A DNA stretch of 64,000 nucleotides from an uncultured Desulfobacter sp. Lineage in GTDB: Bacteria; Desulfobacterota; Desulfobacteria; Desulfobacterales; Desulfobacteraceae. The stretch covers positions 1,784,001-1,848,000 of the forward strand of contig NZ_OY762614.1 of NCBI RefSeq assembly GCF_963666145.1. The letters are read 5' to 3'. Made by a program: the position numbers and the translations under genes. Positions 36,507 to 45,124 of this stretch are shown in pieces. Position 1 is the first letter of the stretch; each line of letters opens with the position of its first letter. The notes below the pieces were generated by a model. That model had not been told where the DNA came from. It saw nothing but the letters and a program-made list of their open reading frames with translations, and searched no databases.

Positions 36507-37259
36507 TTATTTTTTATGTTTGAAACTTACCTGAAATTTTTGTTCAAAGGCACACGCAATGATCTGGGCAACATGATTTTCCTGGGTAATGTGATCCATA
36601 TGAATGACCAGATCAAATTCACCAGGGGAGATTTTTTCCCTGAGAAAAATTTTTTTGAAAAATTCATGATGGTCATCATCAATGATGTTTAATTTTCCTT
36701 CTGCTTCACTTTTCCCTATACCCAGCGTATTCGCCAATTTTTCAATCCGGTGCTCTTTGCTGCATACCAATTGTACCGATAAGATGGTATGGCGGGGCAA
36801 AATCAAGTGGGTCCCCCGGCCAATAAAGATCGTCGGTTCGGTATGAGCCAATGCTGTAACCGTTTTTGCCAGCTGTTTGACATAGTCGGTTTTAAAAAAT
36901 TTTTTCTCAACGGAAAGAGACACAAGCAGTTCACGCATCTTTCCCGGAAACCGCTCATCGAAAGTCTCAATGATCTTTTCTGTAAGAGAAGAATCTTTTG
37001 CCATATGCTCTATAATTTCTTTATCAATCACACGATAGCCTGTTATTTCCGACAGAAAATCAGCGACTTCCATGGCGCCGGCACCTATCCCTCGGGATAA
37101 ACAAATACAATGCTTTTGTGAGAAATGGCTGGCTGTTTTTATTTCTGCCTGGGCTCTTTCCCATTGTCTGACTTGTGTACCGGCCCAATCTGAGGCGCTC
37201 ATCATTTTCTTGCCATAATATCCGGGAGGGTAAATCGTTTCTTTAGATGTATTTTTCAT
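36507..37259 (-). CDS. Cytidylate-kinase-like family protein
   Basis: A 250-residue protein of the cytidylate-kinase-like group. A degenerate P-loop, SRGIGAGAMEVADFLSE (about 55-71), is followed by GYRVIDKEIIEHMA and the IFIGRGTHLILP strand (about 145-156). The C-terminal part reads LIDDDH...FFKKIF. It lacks the standard GxxGxGKS form, so true CMP kinase activity is doubtful. A role as kinase or nucleotide sensor is unknown. It is the first gene of the GT4/GH130 operon, 109 bases ahead of the large GT. ATG follows AAAAAAGGAGAAAAG. Confidence 0.8.
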   Translation of the reverse strand: MKNTSKETIYPPGYYGKKMMSASDWAGTQVRQWERAQAEIKTASHFSQKHCICLSRGIGAGAMEVADFLSEITGYRVIDKEIIEHMAKDSSLTEKIIETFDERFPGKMRELLVSLSVEKKFFKTDYVKQLAKTVTALAHTEPTIFIGRGTHLILPRHTILSVQLVCSKEHRIEKLANTLGIGKSEAEGKLNIIDDDHHEFFKKIFLREKISPGEFDLVIHMDHITQENHVAQIIACAFEQKFQVSFKHKK

Positions 37260-37544
37260 ATCTTTTCTCCTTTTTTAGGAATGACTTCTTTAAAGCCTAT
37301 AATTCATGTTACGTGCCAGGACAGAACACATCGACATCGTCGCTGTAACATCTTGATTCATAAAGCTATTAATAAGAAATTAAGATCAGCGAACAATTTG
37401 AAAAATTTTTAACAACTGAATAAAAAGGCCATATGCACCCAAACGGTCATATTTAACCTCGCTTTAAACGGTGGGCATCGGCGGGACGCCCGAGACAATC
37501 GCCACGCCGACAGGGGCGCTCTACTATGCCCAGGCCACGTCATC

Positions 37545-38045
37545 CTAATTTTCATCGGCTTCCAGATTAATTTTTTTCATCCGGATGATATGTTCAATCA
37601 TCTTCTGTCCAAACTCACCTTTGGCCTCAGAAATATCTTTTTGAATACCCAAGGCGGTAACAATATTCGGAGATTTTTTGGCAAGCTCAGCTTTCAGGTA
37701 AAGTCCTTTTTCATAAATCGTCTGTCTTAGATTTTGTGTGAGCTTAATAAACGAGGCCTGCTCTGCATTCAGCTTATTTATGGTGGCATCGCTTAAATTC
37801 CTGTCATATCCTGGATATCTGCTGGACTCACCCCGCATTCCACTTTCCTGAAAACCGTACCGCATCATACCGTGTCCATATTGTATAATTTCATCGGGAT
37901 TTTGGCCTGAATTATTGAAGGAACCATATCCTTCCCTGCAAATATTTGTACTCAAATCCTGACCAAAGGCATTGAAAGACAGCGTAAATATGGAACTGAT
38001 AAATAAGGCTGCTGCCACTACTTTTTTAATACGATGATATCTCAT
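37545..38045 (-). CDS. Periplasmic ZraP/Spy-like (heavy-metal sensor/LTXXQ family) protein
   Basis: A 166-residue exported protein with a signal peptide (about 1-28, cleavage after AFG). A Gly/Met/Tyr/Arg-rich stretch (IQYGHGMMRYGFQESGMRG) precedes a helical domain with LNAEQASFIKLTQNLRQTIYEKGLYLKAELAKK. This layout is that of ZraP/CpxP/Spy periplasmic chaperones and metal-binding sensors. Likely role: envelope stress protection. It stands alone, with 285 bases to the previous operon. Confidence 0.75.
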   Translation of the reverse strand: MRYHRIKKVVAAALFISSIFTLSFNAFGQDLSTNICREGYGSFNNSGQNPDEIIQYGHGMMRYGFQESGMRGESSRYPGYDRNLSDATINKLNAEQASFIKLTQNLRQTIYEKGLYLKAELAKKSPNIVTALGIQKDISEAKGEFGQKMIEHIIRMKKINLEADEN

Positions 38046-38244
38046 TTTAAGATTTCCTAAGTTTATCCATAAAGAATGGATCTTTTGTATTTTCTTCGTC
38101 TTACTTTAACTTTGTTTCTCTTCCGATCTTGCTTTTTCCATGACTCTATTGTTCATCAATGCTCACGCTGGTTTTTAAATCCTGACCGGATTTCTAATTG
38201 TTGTCTTGCTTGTGAAAACATAATGTTTTTAAGCAGGGATATCA

Positions 38245-38430
38245 TTAATAACCGATGTGAATGGACTCGAACGACCCAAATAGATTACCCAGCCACAAAA
38301 CCAAGGCGATGACAGCCAGAATGTTAAGTATCTGCCGTATCCTCCTGTCCATGGGGATATATCTGTTGGCCAGCCAGAACAGAAATCCGACAAAGATTAA
38401 AATAATACTAAACTGTACAAGGTCTGTCAT
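38245..38430 (-). CDS. Thivi_2564-type small membrane protein
   Basis: A 61-residue protein from ATG at 38430, set by AGGAGGAGCA; a longer frame adds nine residues without a site. Two membrane segments (about 5-20 and 31-49) flank the motif NRYIPMDRRIRQILN, which marks the small Thivi_2564 family of unknown function. The tail is short. The topology is probably hairpin-like, in the inner membrane. Confidence 0.75.
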   Translation of the reverse strand: MTDLVQFSIILIFVGFLFWLANRYIPMDRRIRQILNILAVIALVLWLGNLFGSFESIHIGY

Positions 38431-38534
38431 TGCTCCTCCTGTTTTCTTTGTGTGCATCGTTGCTTAGAATGTGGAAACCTGCCTGTGATTTTTTTTACCC
38501 ACCCCGGAAAATGCATCGATATCCCTCCATGGGG

Positions 38535-39569
38535 TCAGCAATCAAGCACTACGCAATTTCTGCCGTTGGCTTTGGCCTTGTATAAGCATTTATCTGCTTT
38601 TGAAACCCAGGAGAGAAAATCGTTATCGGAACTATTTTTAACCAGCCCTTGGGTGACCCCGATACTGATGGTCGTAAAAATACCGTCCGGTCTGGATTCT
38701 TCCACCTCTTTTCGGATTTTTTCAGCCATCACAGGCACTGCAGAAGTATGGATATTGGGAAACAGGATGACAAATTCTTCCCCGCCATACCGGCACATCA
38801 CATCCGATTTCCGGACAGTCCCCTTCAAAGATTTCGCAAGGTCTTTGAGTACGGTATCACCCCTTGGATGGCCATATTTGTCGTTAATCTTTTTAAAATG
38901 ATCAATATCAATCATAAAGACGGCTAAATTTTCTTTTCTCCGCTCGGCCAGGGAAAATAAGCCCTGGGCAACAATTAAAAAGCCCCGCCGGTTAAACAGA
39001 CCCGTCAACCCGTCAGTCATAGCCATGTCAACCAATGCCTTATTTCTTTTCCAAAGGCTTTGCAGCGTTTCTCCCAAAAGTTCCAATTCGGGTGTTGTAT
39101 TGCCATATCGGATGAACATATCAATAAATATTCTGATATGGCGGTCATATGTGTCAGAGAGAACCGTATCTCCATTTCCTTTCACGGACTTTAAATCGTT
39201 AAAAAGAACTTCAAAGATCGGATACAGCATGTAGTATTCCAGCCGGTAGGCCAGGATAAATGCATTTTTCATTGATTTTTTTTCATCCCAGCGATTTGAG
39301 AGATCCTCAATTTTATCCAATATGGCGGACAATTCTTTTTGAATGTCCGATGGCTTATCAAAAATGCAAGGAAAGATGAAATCTTCAGCTATCAGCGCAA
39401 CCCTGCTCCAGAAATCGGCATGTATTTTTTCTTCATCAGCCATCTGGACCCAGAACGCCTTGAGCTCACTTATTTCTTCTGCCTGGGAAAGCTTGGTATA
39501 TATCTGTATGGCCTTTTGATTAATGGCAATACACAGACGAATGATTCCCCAGGTAATCTCATCTTTCAT
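38535..39569 (-). CDS. Diguanylate cyclase with N-terminal ferritin/rubrerythrin-like domain
   Basis: A 344-residue protein from ATG at 39569 (AGGAAAGGACAAG upstream). Residues about 8-165 form a four-helix pattern with ADEEKIHADF (EExxH at 46-50) and further Glu residues, as in ferritin-like/rubrerythrin di-iron folds. The GGDEF domain follows (about 185-344), with active-site GGEEF at 262-266 and the inhibitory I-site RKSD at 253-256. It should make cyclic di-GMP with product feedback, and the N-terminal domain is a candidate sensor for iron, oxygen or peroxide (inference). No membrane segment. Confidence 0.85.
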   Translation of the reverse strand: MKDEITWGIIRLCIAINQKAIQIYTKLSQAEEISELKAFWVQMADEEKIHADFWSRVALIAEDFIFPCIFDKPSDIQKELSAILDKIEDLSNRWDEKKSMKNAFILAYRLEYYMLYPIFEVLFNDLKSVKGNGDTVLSDTYDRHIRIFIDMFIRYGNTTPELELLGETLQSLWKRNKALVDMAMTDGLTGLFNRRGFLIVAQGLFSLAERRKENLAVFMIDIDHFKKINDKYGHPRGDTVLKDLAKSLKGTVRKSDVMCRYGGEEFVILFPNIHTSAVPVMAEKIRKEVEESRPDGIFTTISIGVTQGLVKNSSDNDFLSWVSKADKCLYKAKANGRNCVVLDC

Positions 39570-39625
39570 GTTCTTGTCCTTTCCTTGCACTTTTCCGGGG
39601 AAGGCCTCCACAGGCCCGGAAGTAT

Positions 39626-40663
39626 TTAATCCGGTCTTTGGATAGTAGAAAGCGATTTAGTCCCCAGGGTCTCAATAAGCCGGTTGATATCCGTTGTTTT
39701 CAGATTCATTCCCCCTTCGGACACCGGAAGCAGAATGATGCGCTTGCCTTCAAGTGCTTCCGCAATTTTCAGTTTCACAATGGTCTCGGCCCCGGAACCG
39801 GCCAGGGCATTGTTCATTTCCTGGATGCCTTTGGCTTCGGCAATACCTTCCGCTTCAATGGCTCTTGCCAGAAGCTGCTGCTTTTCCAGATAAACGTCCG
39901 CCTCGATTTTATCCTTTTGATATTGACCGTCGGCGTTGGCAACCATTTTGTTCACCTCACCCCTTGCTTCTTCCAGTTTACGTTTATACTCTTCGAGGGC
40001 GGCATGTTGGGCTGATTTGTTTTTCTCCACCTGCTGGTCCGCCACTTTTTTATCTTCAATGGCTTTGGTGTACTCTGCATTGAACCGGTAGTCGTTGGTC
40101 AGCACCTTCTCAATGACAACGCCCATGGGTCCAAGAATCTTATCCAATGCGGCCTTGGCTTTTTCGGCTTGGGTTTCTCTTGCTTCAGCCACATAAAAGG
40201 ATTCGGTCTTCAGCTCCCCGAAGATATCCCTGGGCTTGCTTCTGGCAACCGTCCTGACGATAGTTTCCCGGAGGATGGCATCGTTTGAAGCCACATACTG
40301 GAGAATGTACGGGGCCTTTGCGGCATCAATCCGGTAAGCAATGATCACATCAAGGCTGATGTCATTTCCGTCAATGGTTTTAAACAGCAGATCATCCTGG
40401 GTTTTGCGGTCCCCCCGGCTTTCTGAAAAGGTCATTTCAAGATTCTGCAGCTTGGTGTCAAAGACATGCCAGTCATTGATAAAAGGCAGAAAAAAATAGG
40501 TCGAGCCTTGAGCATACACATGGTCCTCTACGCCTTTGGGCGCAAACAGGCCGATTTTCCGGGTCCGGACACCGACTTCGGTTTCCCCTGTGGTATGAGG
40601 CATGCAGCCCGTGGTCAAAAGGCTTGCCGTCATTAGGATCACAAAAAGGATAAAACGTTTCAC
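39626..40663 (-). CDS. SPFH/prohibitin-domain lipoprotein
   Basis: A 345-residue SPFH-domain protein whose N-terminus has a lipobox (LLTTGC, lipid Cys at 20) instead of the usual membrane helix. The band-7 fold spans about 30-215, followed by an Ala/Glu/Lys-rich coiled coil (about 205-300) and the C-terminal GGMNLKTTDINRLIE. SPFH proteins build ring- or cage-like scaffolds in membrane microdomains. Its ATG overlaps the end of the other SPFH gene by four bases, so the two are coupled and probably form a hetero-complex like HflK/HflC. Confidence 0.85.
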   Translation of the reverse strand: MKRFILFVILMTASLLTTGCMPHTTGETEVGVRTRKIGLFAPKGVEDHVYAQGSTYFFLPFINDWHVFDTKLQNLEMTFSESRGDRKTQDDLLFKTIDGNDISLDVIIAYRIDAAKAPYILQYVASNDAILRETIVRTVARSKPRDIFGELKTESFYVAEARETQAEKAKAALDKILGPMGVVIEKVLTNDYRFNAEYTKAIEDKKVADQQVEKNKSAQHAALEEYKRKLEEARGEVNKMVANADGQYQKDKIEADVYLEKQQLLARAIEAEGIAEAKGIQEMNNALAGSGAETIVKLKIAEALEGKRIILLPVSEGGMNLKTTDINRLIETLGTKSLSTIQRPD

Positions 40664-41760
40664 TTGGCACCTCCCTGGCGAACATCAAATAATTTTAGGG
40701 TATTGTTCAGATCCAGCGGATTGACCCCATGAGCACCGTCGCTGGGAAGGATAATTAGGTCAAGGCCCTTGTACGCCTGGGCCATCTTTAAGCCCACCAT
40801 ACGGTCGGAACCAATGCCTTTTAATGCTTCATTTTTCAGGCGCACGCGTTCGGCTTCGGACAGTTTTACCAACAAATCGGCATTGGCCTTTATTTTACGG
40901 GTATAGAGATCTTTTTCAGCAGTTTTTCGAGTCACATAGGCCCGGCCTTTTTCCATCTCAACGGCGGTGATGACCATACCCTCCTGGACAATCTTTTTTA
41001 ACTGGGCTTCTTCCTTGGCGGCCCGGGCTGCGGCCTGGTTGGTAAAAACCATCTGATCCTGAAGTTTTTTGGCTTCAATATTCTTTTGGATTTCAGGGCT
41101 GTATCTGAAATAGCGAACCAGCACCTGGTCCACCTCAATTCCTTTCAAATTGAGTTCCCGGTTGAGATTATCTTTGGCATCTTCTGCCTTTTTAACCCGC
41201 ATGGGGCTGTTATAAAATTCTTCGGTGGTCAGTTTACCCAGGGTCTCTTTCAAGGCAGGTTCGGCTTTGGGGATGATTCCGTTGTCTTCGTACAGTTTAC
41301 CCGGGCCGATGGTGGTAAATACCAGGTAGGGATCCTGAATGTGATAGAGCATGGAAACATCCACATCCACAAAAAAACCGTCTGAGGTCTGGATATGGGC
41401 TGCCCGGTCTTTTCTGGCGCCACCGGCTGCCGTTTCTGGAAAATTGGTCAGTTCCAGCACCTGGATACCCTTGGGAAAGCGATACATCTGCTGCAGGCCG
41501 AAGGGCAAGACAAAGGAGAGTCCGGCATGGTAAACTTCTTTTTGAACCCCGCGGGATATTCCCACACGGATCACCTTAATACCGTATTCATTCGGCTCTA
41601 CATAGGCGAATAAAAATTTATAGCAAAGGTATAAAATTACGGCCAATGTGAGCAGAATTTGAAATCCAACACCCATCCGCAGACTTGAGAAAAAACCGCC
41701 TAATGGGCCCTTAGCCCGGGTCAAATACTCTTTAAATTGATTTGTCTGGTTTTCAGTCAC
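40660..41760 (-). CDS. SPFH/prohibitin-domain membrane protein
   Basis: About 366 residues from GTG at 41760 (AAAGGAATTGACT before it). One membrane segment near residues 32-54 (LLTLAVILYLCYKFLFAYV), SPFH domain about 55-265, then a coiled coil with AARAAKEEAQLKKIV. The C-terminus ends in LDLIILPSDGAHGVNPLDLN. The lipoprotein SPFH gene follows with a four-base overlap. Together they resemble an HflK/HflC- or stomatin-like pair, but no FtsH or NfeD gene is beside them. Confidence 0.85.
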   Translation of the reverse strand: MTENQTNQFKEYLTRAKGPLGGFFSSLRMGVGFQILLTLAVILYLCYKFLFAYVEPNEYGIKVIRVGISRGVQKEVYHAGLSFVLPFGLQQMYRFPKGIQVLELTNFPETAAGGARKDRAAHIQTSDGFFVDVDVSMLYHIQDPYLVFTTIGPGKLYEDNGIIPKAEPALKETLGKLTTEEFYNSPMRVKKAEDAKDNLNRELNLKGIEVDQVLVRYFRYSPEIQKNIEAKKLQDQMVFTNQAAARAAKEEAQLKKIVQEGMVITAVEMEKGRAYVTRKTAEKDLYTRKIKANADLLVKLSEAERVRLKNEALKGIGSDRMVGLKMAQAYKGLDLIILPSDGAHGVNPLDLNNTLKLFDVRQGGAK

Positions 41761-41913
41761 AGTCAATTCCTTTATGAAACACAATTCACACAAGTGGGAT
41801 GAATCATGGATTTAAAAAACATATTGTTCTCGAATTTTCCGGTAGTAATACCCGTATATGGATAATGTCACGGCCACAGACGTCCGTTTGGGTCTTTGAA
41901 TAATTTTATGCCA

Positions 41914-42243
41914 TCAACCCTTTTTTTGCCTGAGCACCCGAACCGCATCCATCCCCCAGGTTTGGGACACTTTATGGATCTGAATTCTGAGCGGTTCAGA
42001 TAATAGTGTTTTTGTTCCCAAAAGCACACCGAACTGATATGATTGGATGTGATTTTCCATATCTTTTTCGGTTTCCCATTCCCCCAGCAGTGAGAATCGA
42101 TTCTTATCGTCAATGTCACAAAAGGCAAAACAGCTTCTGCAACCGGGGCCTTCTCTCACCGATTCAATCAGTGAGAGGAGGGTTTGCAGCACTTCCAGAT
42201 GTTTTTCCGGATGTGCGTTGAAAGTCATTCTGACTATCATCAT
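41914..42243 (-). CDS. ABM-family (quinol monooxygenase-like) small protein
   Basis: A 109-residue protein with the antibiotic-biosynthesis-monooxygenase ferredoxin-like fold pattern: VRMTFNAHPEKHLEVLQTL, REGPGCRSCFAFCD and FSLLGEWETEKDMENHIQS. Members are small cofactor-free monooxygenases or heme/quinol-related enzymes. A Cys pair (GCRSC) is a local feature. ATG at 42243; the upstream site GAGGTAGTTCGA is moderate. It follows the small basic protein by 50 bases on the same strand, so both may be under the sigma-54-like promoter at 42511. Confidence 0.8.
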   Translation of the reverse strand: MMIVRMTFNAHPEKHLEVLQTLLSLIESVREGPGCRSCFAFCDIDDKNRFSLLGEWETEKDMENHIQSYQFGVLLGTKTLLSEPLRIQIHKVSQTWGMDAVRVLRQKKG

Positions 42244-42292
42244 TCGAACTACCTCTTAAAAACATGCTGGAATATCGAAATATAAAAGATGG

Positions 42293-42433
42293 CTAAACGC
42301 CACTGAGGCCCCTCCCTAAAACTGCTTCTGAAATGCTCTTTTCCTTTTTTTGTTTTCGTTTCTCTTTTGGCGTCTGCCTGGCTTTTTTCTGTTCTTCACG
42401 CCTGCCTTTATCTCTTTTTCCTTTATCACCCAT
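42293..42433 (-). CDS. Small, highly basic 46-residue protein
   Basis: ATG at 42433 is preceded by CCAGGAGAAAAGATT. The product begins MGDKGKRDKGRREEQKKARQ and continues with TPKEKRKQKKEK, then SISEAVLGRGLSGV. Lys/Arg make up about 40 percent, and there is no hydrophobic core, so it is probably a disordered nucleic-acid-binding or ribosome-associated peptide. I recall similar MGDK-K-rich small ORFs in other proteobacterial genomes, but no function. A sigma-54-like promoter lies 78 bases upstream. Confidence 0.72.
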   Translation of the reverse strand: MGDKGKRDKGRREEQKKARQTPKEKRKQKKEKSISEAVLGRGLSGV

Positions 42434-42510
42434 AATCTTTTCTCCTGGTTTAAAATCAGTGTTTTTCCGTTACTCTCATTCCTTGCTTGGAGTGTTCGCA
42501 CTTTTAATAA

Positions 42511-42526
42511 TGCAATCATTGCGCCA
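42511..42526 (-). promoter_or_regulatory. Putative sigma-54 (-24/-12) promoter
   Basis: Reverse strand reads TGGCGC-AATGA-TTGCA, giving the invariant GG and GC with exactly ten bases between and only one departure from TGGCAC-N5-TTGCA. It points to the small basic protein gene (42433) and then the ABM gene. A sigma-54 activator gene ends about 200 bases upstream on the same strand, which makes it a likely regulator. Confidence 0.6.
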
Positions 42527-42725
42527 TGGTTCTGACAAGAGGAATAGTTTTTTGATGATGCTGTATTTTAAGAAGAAACAAAGGAGGGAGAGAGATTATC
42601 TAAATAGAAAGGGAAATTCAAAAACGGTCTTATTTGTTCAATGGGTCATATCGTGCCTTTTTAAAGATTCCCGTAACCGATCCCGGGCGTGGCCGCAATC
42701 GGATAGGCCGCACGAAGAATGAGCC

Positions 42726-44231
42726 TCATTGGCAATTAAAAGGAAGCCGCTCGGGAGGAACGATGCGGAGTTTACGCATTCGGGCACGCAATGTGCTTCG
42801 ATTGAGGCCGAGAATCTGGGCCGCACTGTTCTTGCCGCTTACTTTCCAGCAAGTCTGTTCAAGCACGCGGATGATATAATCGCGCTCAACCGCCTCAAGG
42901 GTTTTCAAGTTTTTGCCCAAATGGCTGTAGGATTTATCGAGATCATCAGCCAGATTGAGTTTGGGGCTTGATGAATTGATCACTGCACGTTCAAGAACAT
43001 TTTCCAACTCTCGAACGTTTCCCGGCCAATGATAGTTTAAAAGGGCATTCATTACGTTTTGGGGAACCACCTTAATTTGCTTACCCAATCTCCGGGAAAT
43101 TTTATTAATATAGAAATCAGCAAGGAGGGGGATATCCTCTTTCCTTTCCCGCAGCGGCGGCATGGTAATCGGAAAAACATTGAGCCGGTACCACAGATCG
43201 CTTCGAAAACGCCCCTTTTCAACTTCTTCCTCAAGATTTCTGTTTGTTGCGGCAATAATCCGTACATCCACCTTGATGGTGCGCGAATTTCCCAACCGTT
43301 CAAATTCACCTTCTTGAATTACCCTGAGCAGCTTTGACTGCAATTCCAGGGGCAGTTCTCCGATTTCATCCAGAAACAGGGTGGCTTTGTCAGCAATCTC
43401 AAATCGTCCCTTGTGACTGCGGTCAGCGCCGGTAAATGCCCCTTTTTCATGGCCGAAAAGCTCGCTCTCTATAAGGTTTGAGGGCAATGCCGCACAATTG
43501 ACTTTGACCAGTGCCCGTTTTTTCCGGCTGCTGTAGCTATGAATTGCACGGGCCACAAGTTCCTTACCGGTACCGGTCTCACCCAGAACCATAACGGTTG
43601 TGTCGCTCTGTGCAATTTGCTCAACCTTGAAGAGCACGTATTTAAGCCCGTCACTGTGACCAATAATGCTCTCATGATTATGTTCCAGCTTAATCTCATC
43701 TTTGAGATATGCGCGTTCATCTTCAAGTTGCTTTTTCAGTATTGCTACTTCCTCAAGGGCGTTCTCGGCAAGCACCTTTTCATGTTCGGTCTTTTGCTGT
43801 TCCAGAACAAGCTGGGCGGTCCTTTTTTTCACTATGTCCTCAAGATTCCGCTTATAATGTTCTTTTTCAGTCACATCTTCAATGGCCAGTAAAATCAGCT
43901 CCACTTTTTTACAATCGTTATAAATTCTTCTGGCATTCAAATGCATTATTTTAGTCCCAATGACATCAAAAGAATGTTCCACTTCAAAATCATTAAACAC
44001 GGTATTTTCAGGAAGTATACTCTCAAGTAATTCTCTGAGTCTGGGGATATTCCACTGCCCGTTGCCAAGGTCATAAATTAAAACGCCTTCTGTCTCCTCC
44101 TGCTTCGCACAAAATGTCATATAAAACGCTTGATTTGCTTTGACTATTTTCAAATCAGCATCAAGAATTACAAGCGGTTCACGGACTGAACCGAGAATAT
44201 CAGTGAAAATTTCTAAAATGTTTTTTTGCAT
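42726..44231 (-). CDS. Sigma-54-dependent transcriptional activator with PAS sensor
   Basis: A 501-residue regulator. N-terminal PAS-like domain (about 8-120, PLVILDADLKIVKANQAFY), coiled-coil linker (about 120-185), then AAA+ domain (about 190-420; Walker A GETGTGKE, sigma-54 loop GAFTGA, Walker B-like TLFLDEIGELP) and a C-terminal Fis helix-turn-helix (KNSAAQILGLNRSTLRARMRKL). There is no receiver domain, so control is by ligand or cofactor binding to PAS, or by a partner. The 42511 promoter downstream is a candidate target. Confidence 0.92.
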   Translation of the reverse strand: MQKNILEIFTDILGSVREPLVILDADLKIVKANQAFYMTFCAKQEETEGVLIYDLGNGQWNIPRLRELLESILPENTVFNDFEVEHSFDVIGTKIMHLNARRIYNDCKKVELILLAIEDVTEKEHYKRNLEDIVKKRTAQLVLEQQKTEHEKVLAENALEEVAILKKQLEDERAYLKDEIKLEHNHESIIGHSDGLKYVLFKVEQIAQSDTTVMVLGETGTGKELVARAIHSYSSRKKRALVKVNCAALPSNLIESELFGHEKGAFTGADRSHKGRFEIADKATLFLDEIGELPLELQSKLLRVIQEGEFERLGNSRTIKVDVRIIAATNRNLEEEVEKGRFRSDLWYRLNVFPITMPPLRERKEDIPLLADFYINKISRRLGKQIKVVPQNVMNALLNYHWPGNVRELENVLERAVINSSSPKLNLADDLDKSYSHLGKNLKTLEAVERDYIIRVLEQTCWKVSGKNSAAQILGLNRSTLRARMRKLRIVPPERLPFNCQ

Positions 44232-44249
44232 TCATGAATCCTGAAATGT

Positions 44250-45062
44250 TTATTGAATTCTGCTCTGATGTGTGGGACCGGGAATCCGGTGAACCTGAAC
44301 GTTCATATTCAACAATTCCACTGGATCTCCGAATTGAGTGTAGATTGCCACGTCGGCTGCATCCCGGCCAAAAGCGATTGCAATACGACCTCCTTTCAGA
44401 TCGAGTCGCGTCGGATCGAATGTGTACCACCGATTTCCTACGTATGCCTCAAACCAAGCGTGCAGATCCATTGGTTCAAGCGATTCAAGGTAACCCACTA
44501 CCATGCGGGCTGGTATCGACAGCGCCCGGCAACAGGCTATTCCAAAATGGGCCATATCCCGGCAAACGCCTTGTCCAAGCTGATTTACTTCAGATGCGCT
44601 TATTATCTGTTGCCCGAGCCCCGGCGTATACTGTATTGAATCCCGGATATAATTAACAATGGCATCGCATTGATCGTACCCTAAGAGCCGGCCTGCTGTA
44701 ATCGCTGCAGCCATTTCCGTGAAACGATCCGACTCACAAAACCGGCTTGGATACAGGAAAGGCAAAGCATCATCCGGTAAATGTTGCACGTCGATAAACG
44801 GCGCGCCTGGGGCAGTATCGCAGAACTCAGCCGTTTCGATATCAACGGACGTACTAACTGAAAAGAAACCGGCTGGTGCAACCAGTCTTTGACACAGGTT
44901 GCCGAACGAATCCGTAAATTCTACCGCGGGTACGCCGGGGGACAAGATATATTCTTCGCGTGTGATCCATTGCTGGCAACCACTGCGGGGACGAAGCATC
45001 AGCAAAAATGGTGTTGGAACAGACATTCGAAATTCAATAAGACAAGATGCGTTTAGCCACAT
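44250..45062 (-). CDS. Transglutaminase-like cysteine peptidase family protein
   Basis: A 270-residue protein from ATG at 45062 (GAAGGATACTATC upstream). An N-terminal beta domain (about 1-80) precedes the transglutaminase core. The catalytic triad candidates are Cys in GQGVCRDMAHFGI, His in MDLHAWFEAYVG and Asp in FDPTRLD. No signal peptide. Bacterial members are peptidases or act next to peptide ligases. It lies 18 bases ahead of the sigma-54 activator gene on the same strand, so they may share transcription. Confidence 0.88.
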   Translation of the reverse strand: MWLNASCLIEFRMSVPTPFLLMLRPRSGCQQWITREEYILSPGVPAVEFTDSFGNLCQRLVAPAGFFSVSTSVDIETAEFCDTAPGAPFIDVQHLPDDALPFLYPSRFCESDRFTEMAAAITAGRLLGYDQCDAIVNYIRDSIQYTPGLGQQIISASEVNQLGQGVCRDMAHFGIACCRALSIPARMVVGYLESLEPMDLHAWFEAYVGNRWYTFDPTRLDLKGGRIAIAFGRDAADVAIYTQFGDPVELLNMNVQVHRIPGPTHQSRIQ

Positions 45063-45124
45063 GATAGTATCCTTCACTAATAAACTTGATATGATAGTCT
45101 CCCCCAAAGAGGCGTTTTATCCAT

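Noticed and set aside
37303..37320. Near-match to a sigma-54 promoter upstream of the cytidylate-kinase-like gene (CTGGCACG..ATGAA)
   Set aside because: The -12 GC is missing, so the essential GG-N10-GC rule fails.
37468..37548. Plus-strand fragment TVGIGGTPETIATPTGALYY... ending in a stop
   Set aside because: Protein-like and GC-rich, but only 26 codons with a stop directly before it; a gene relic at best.
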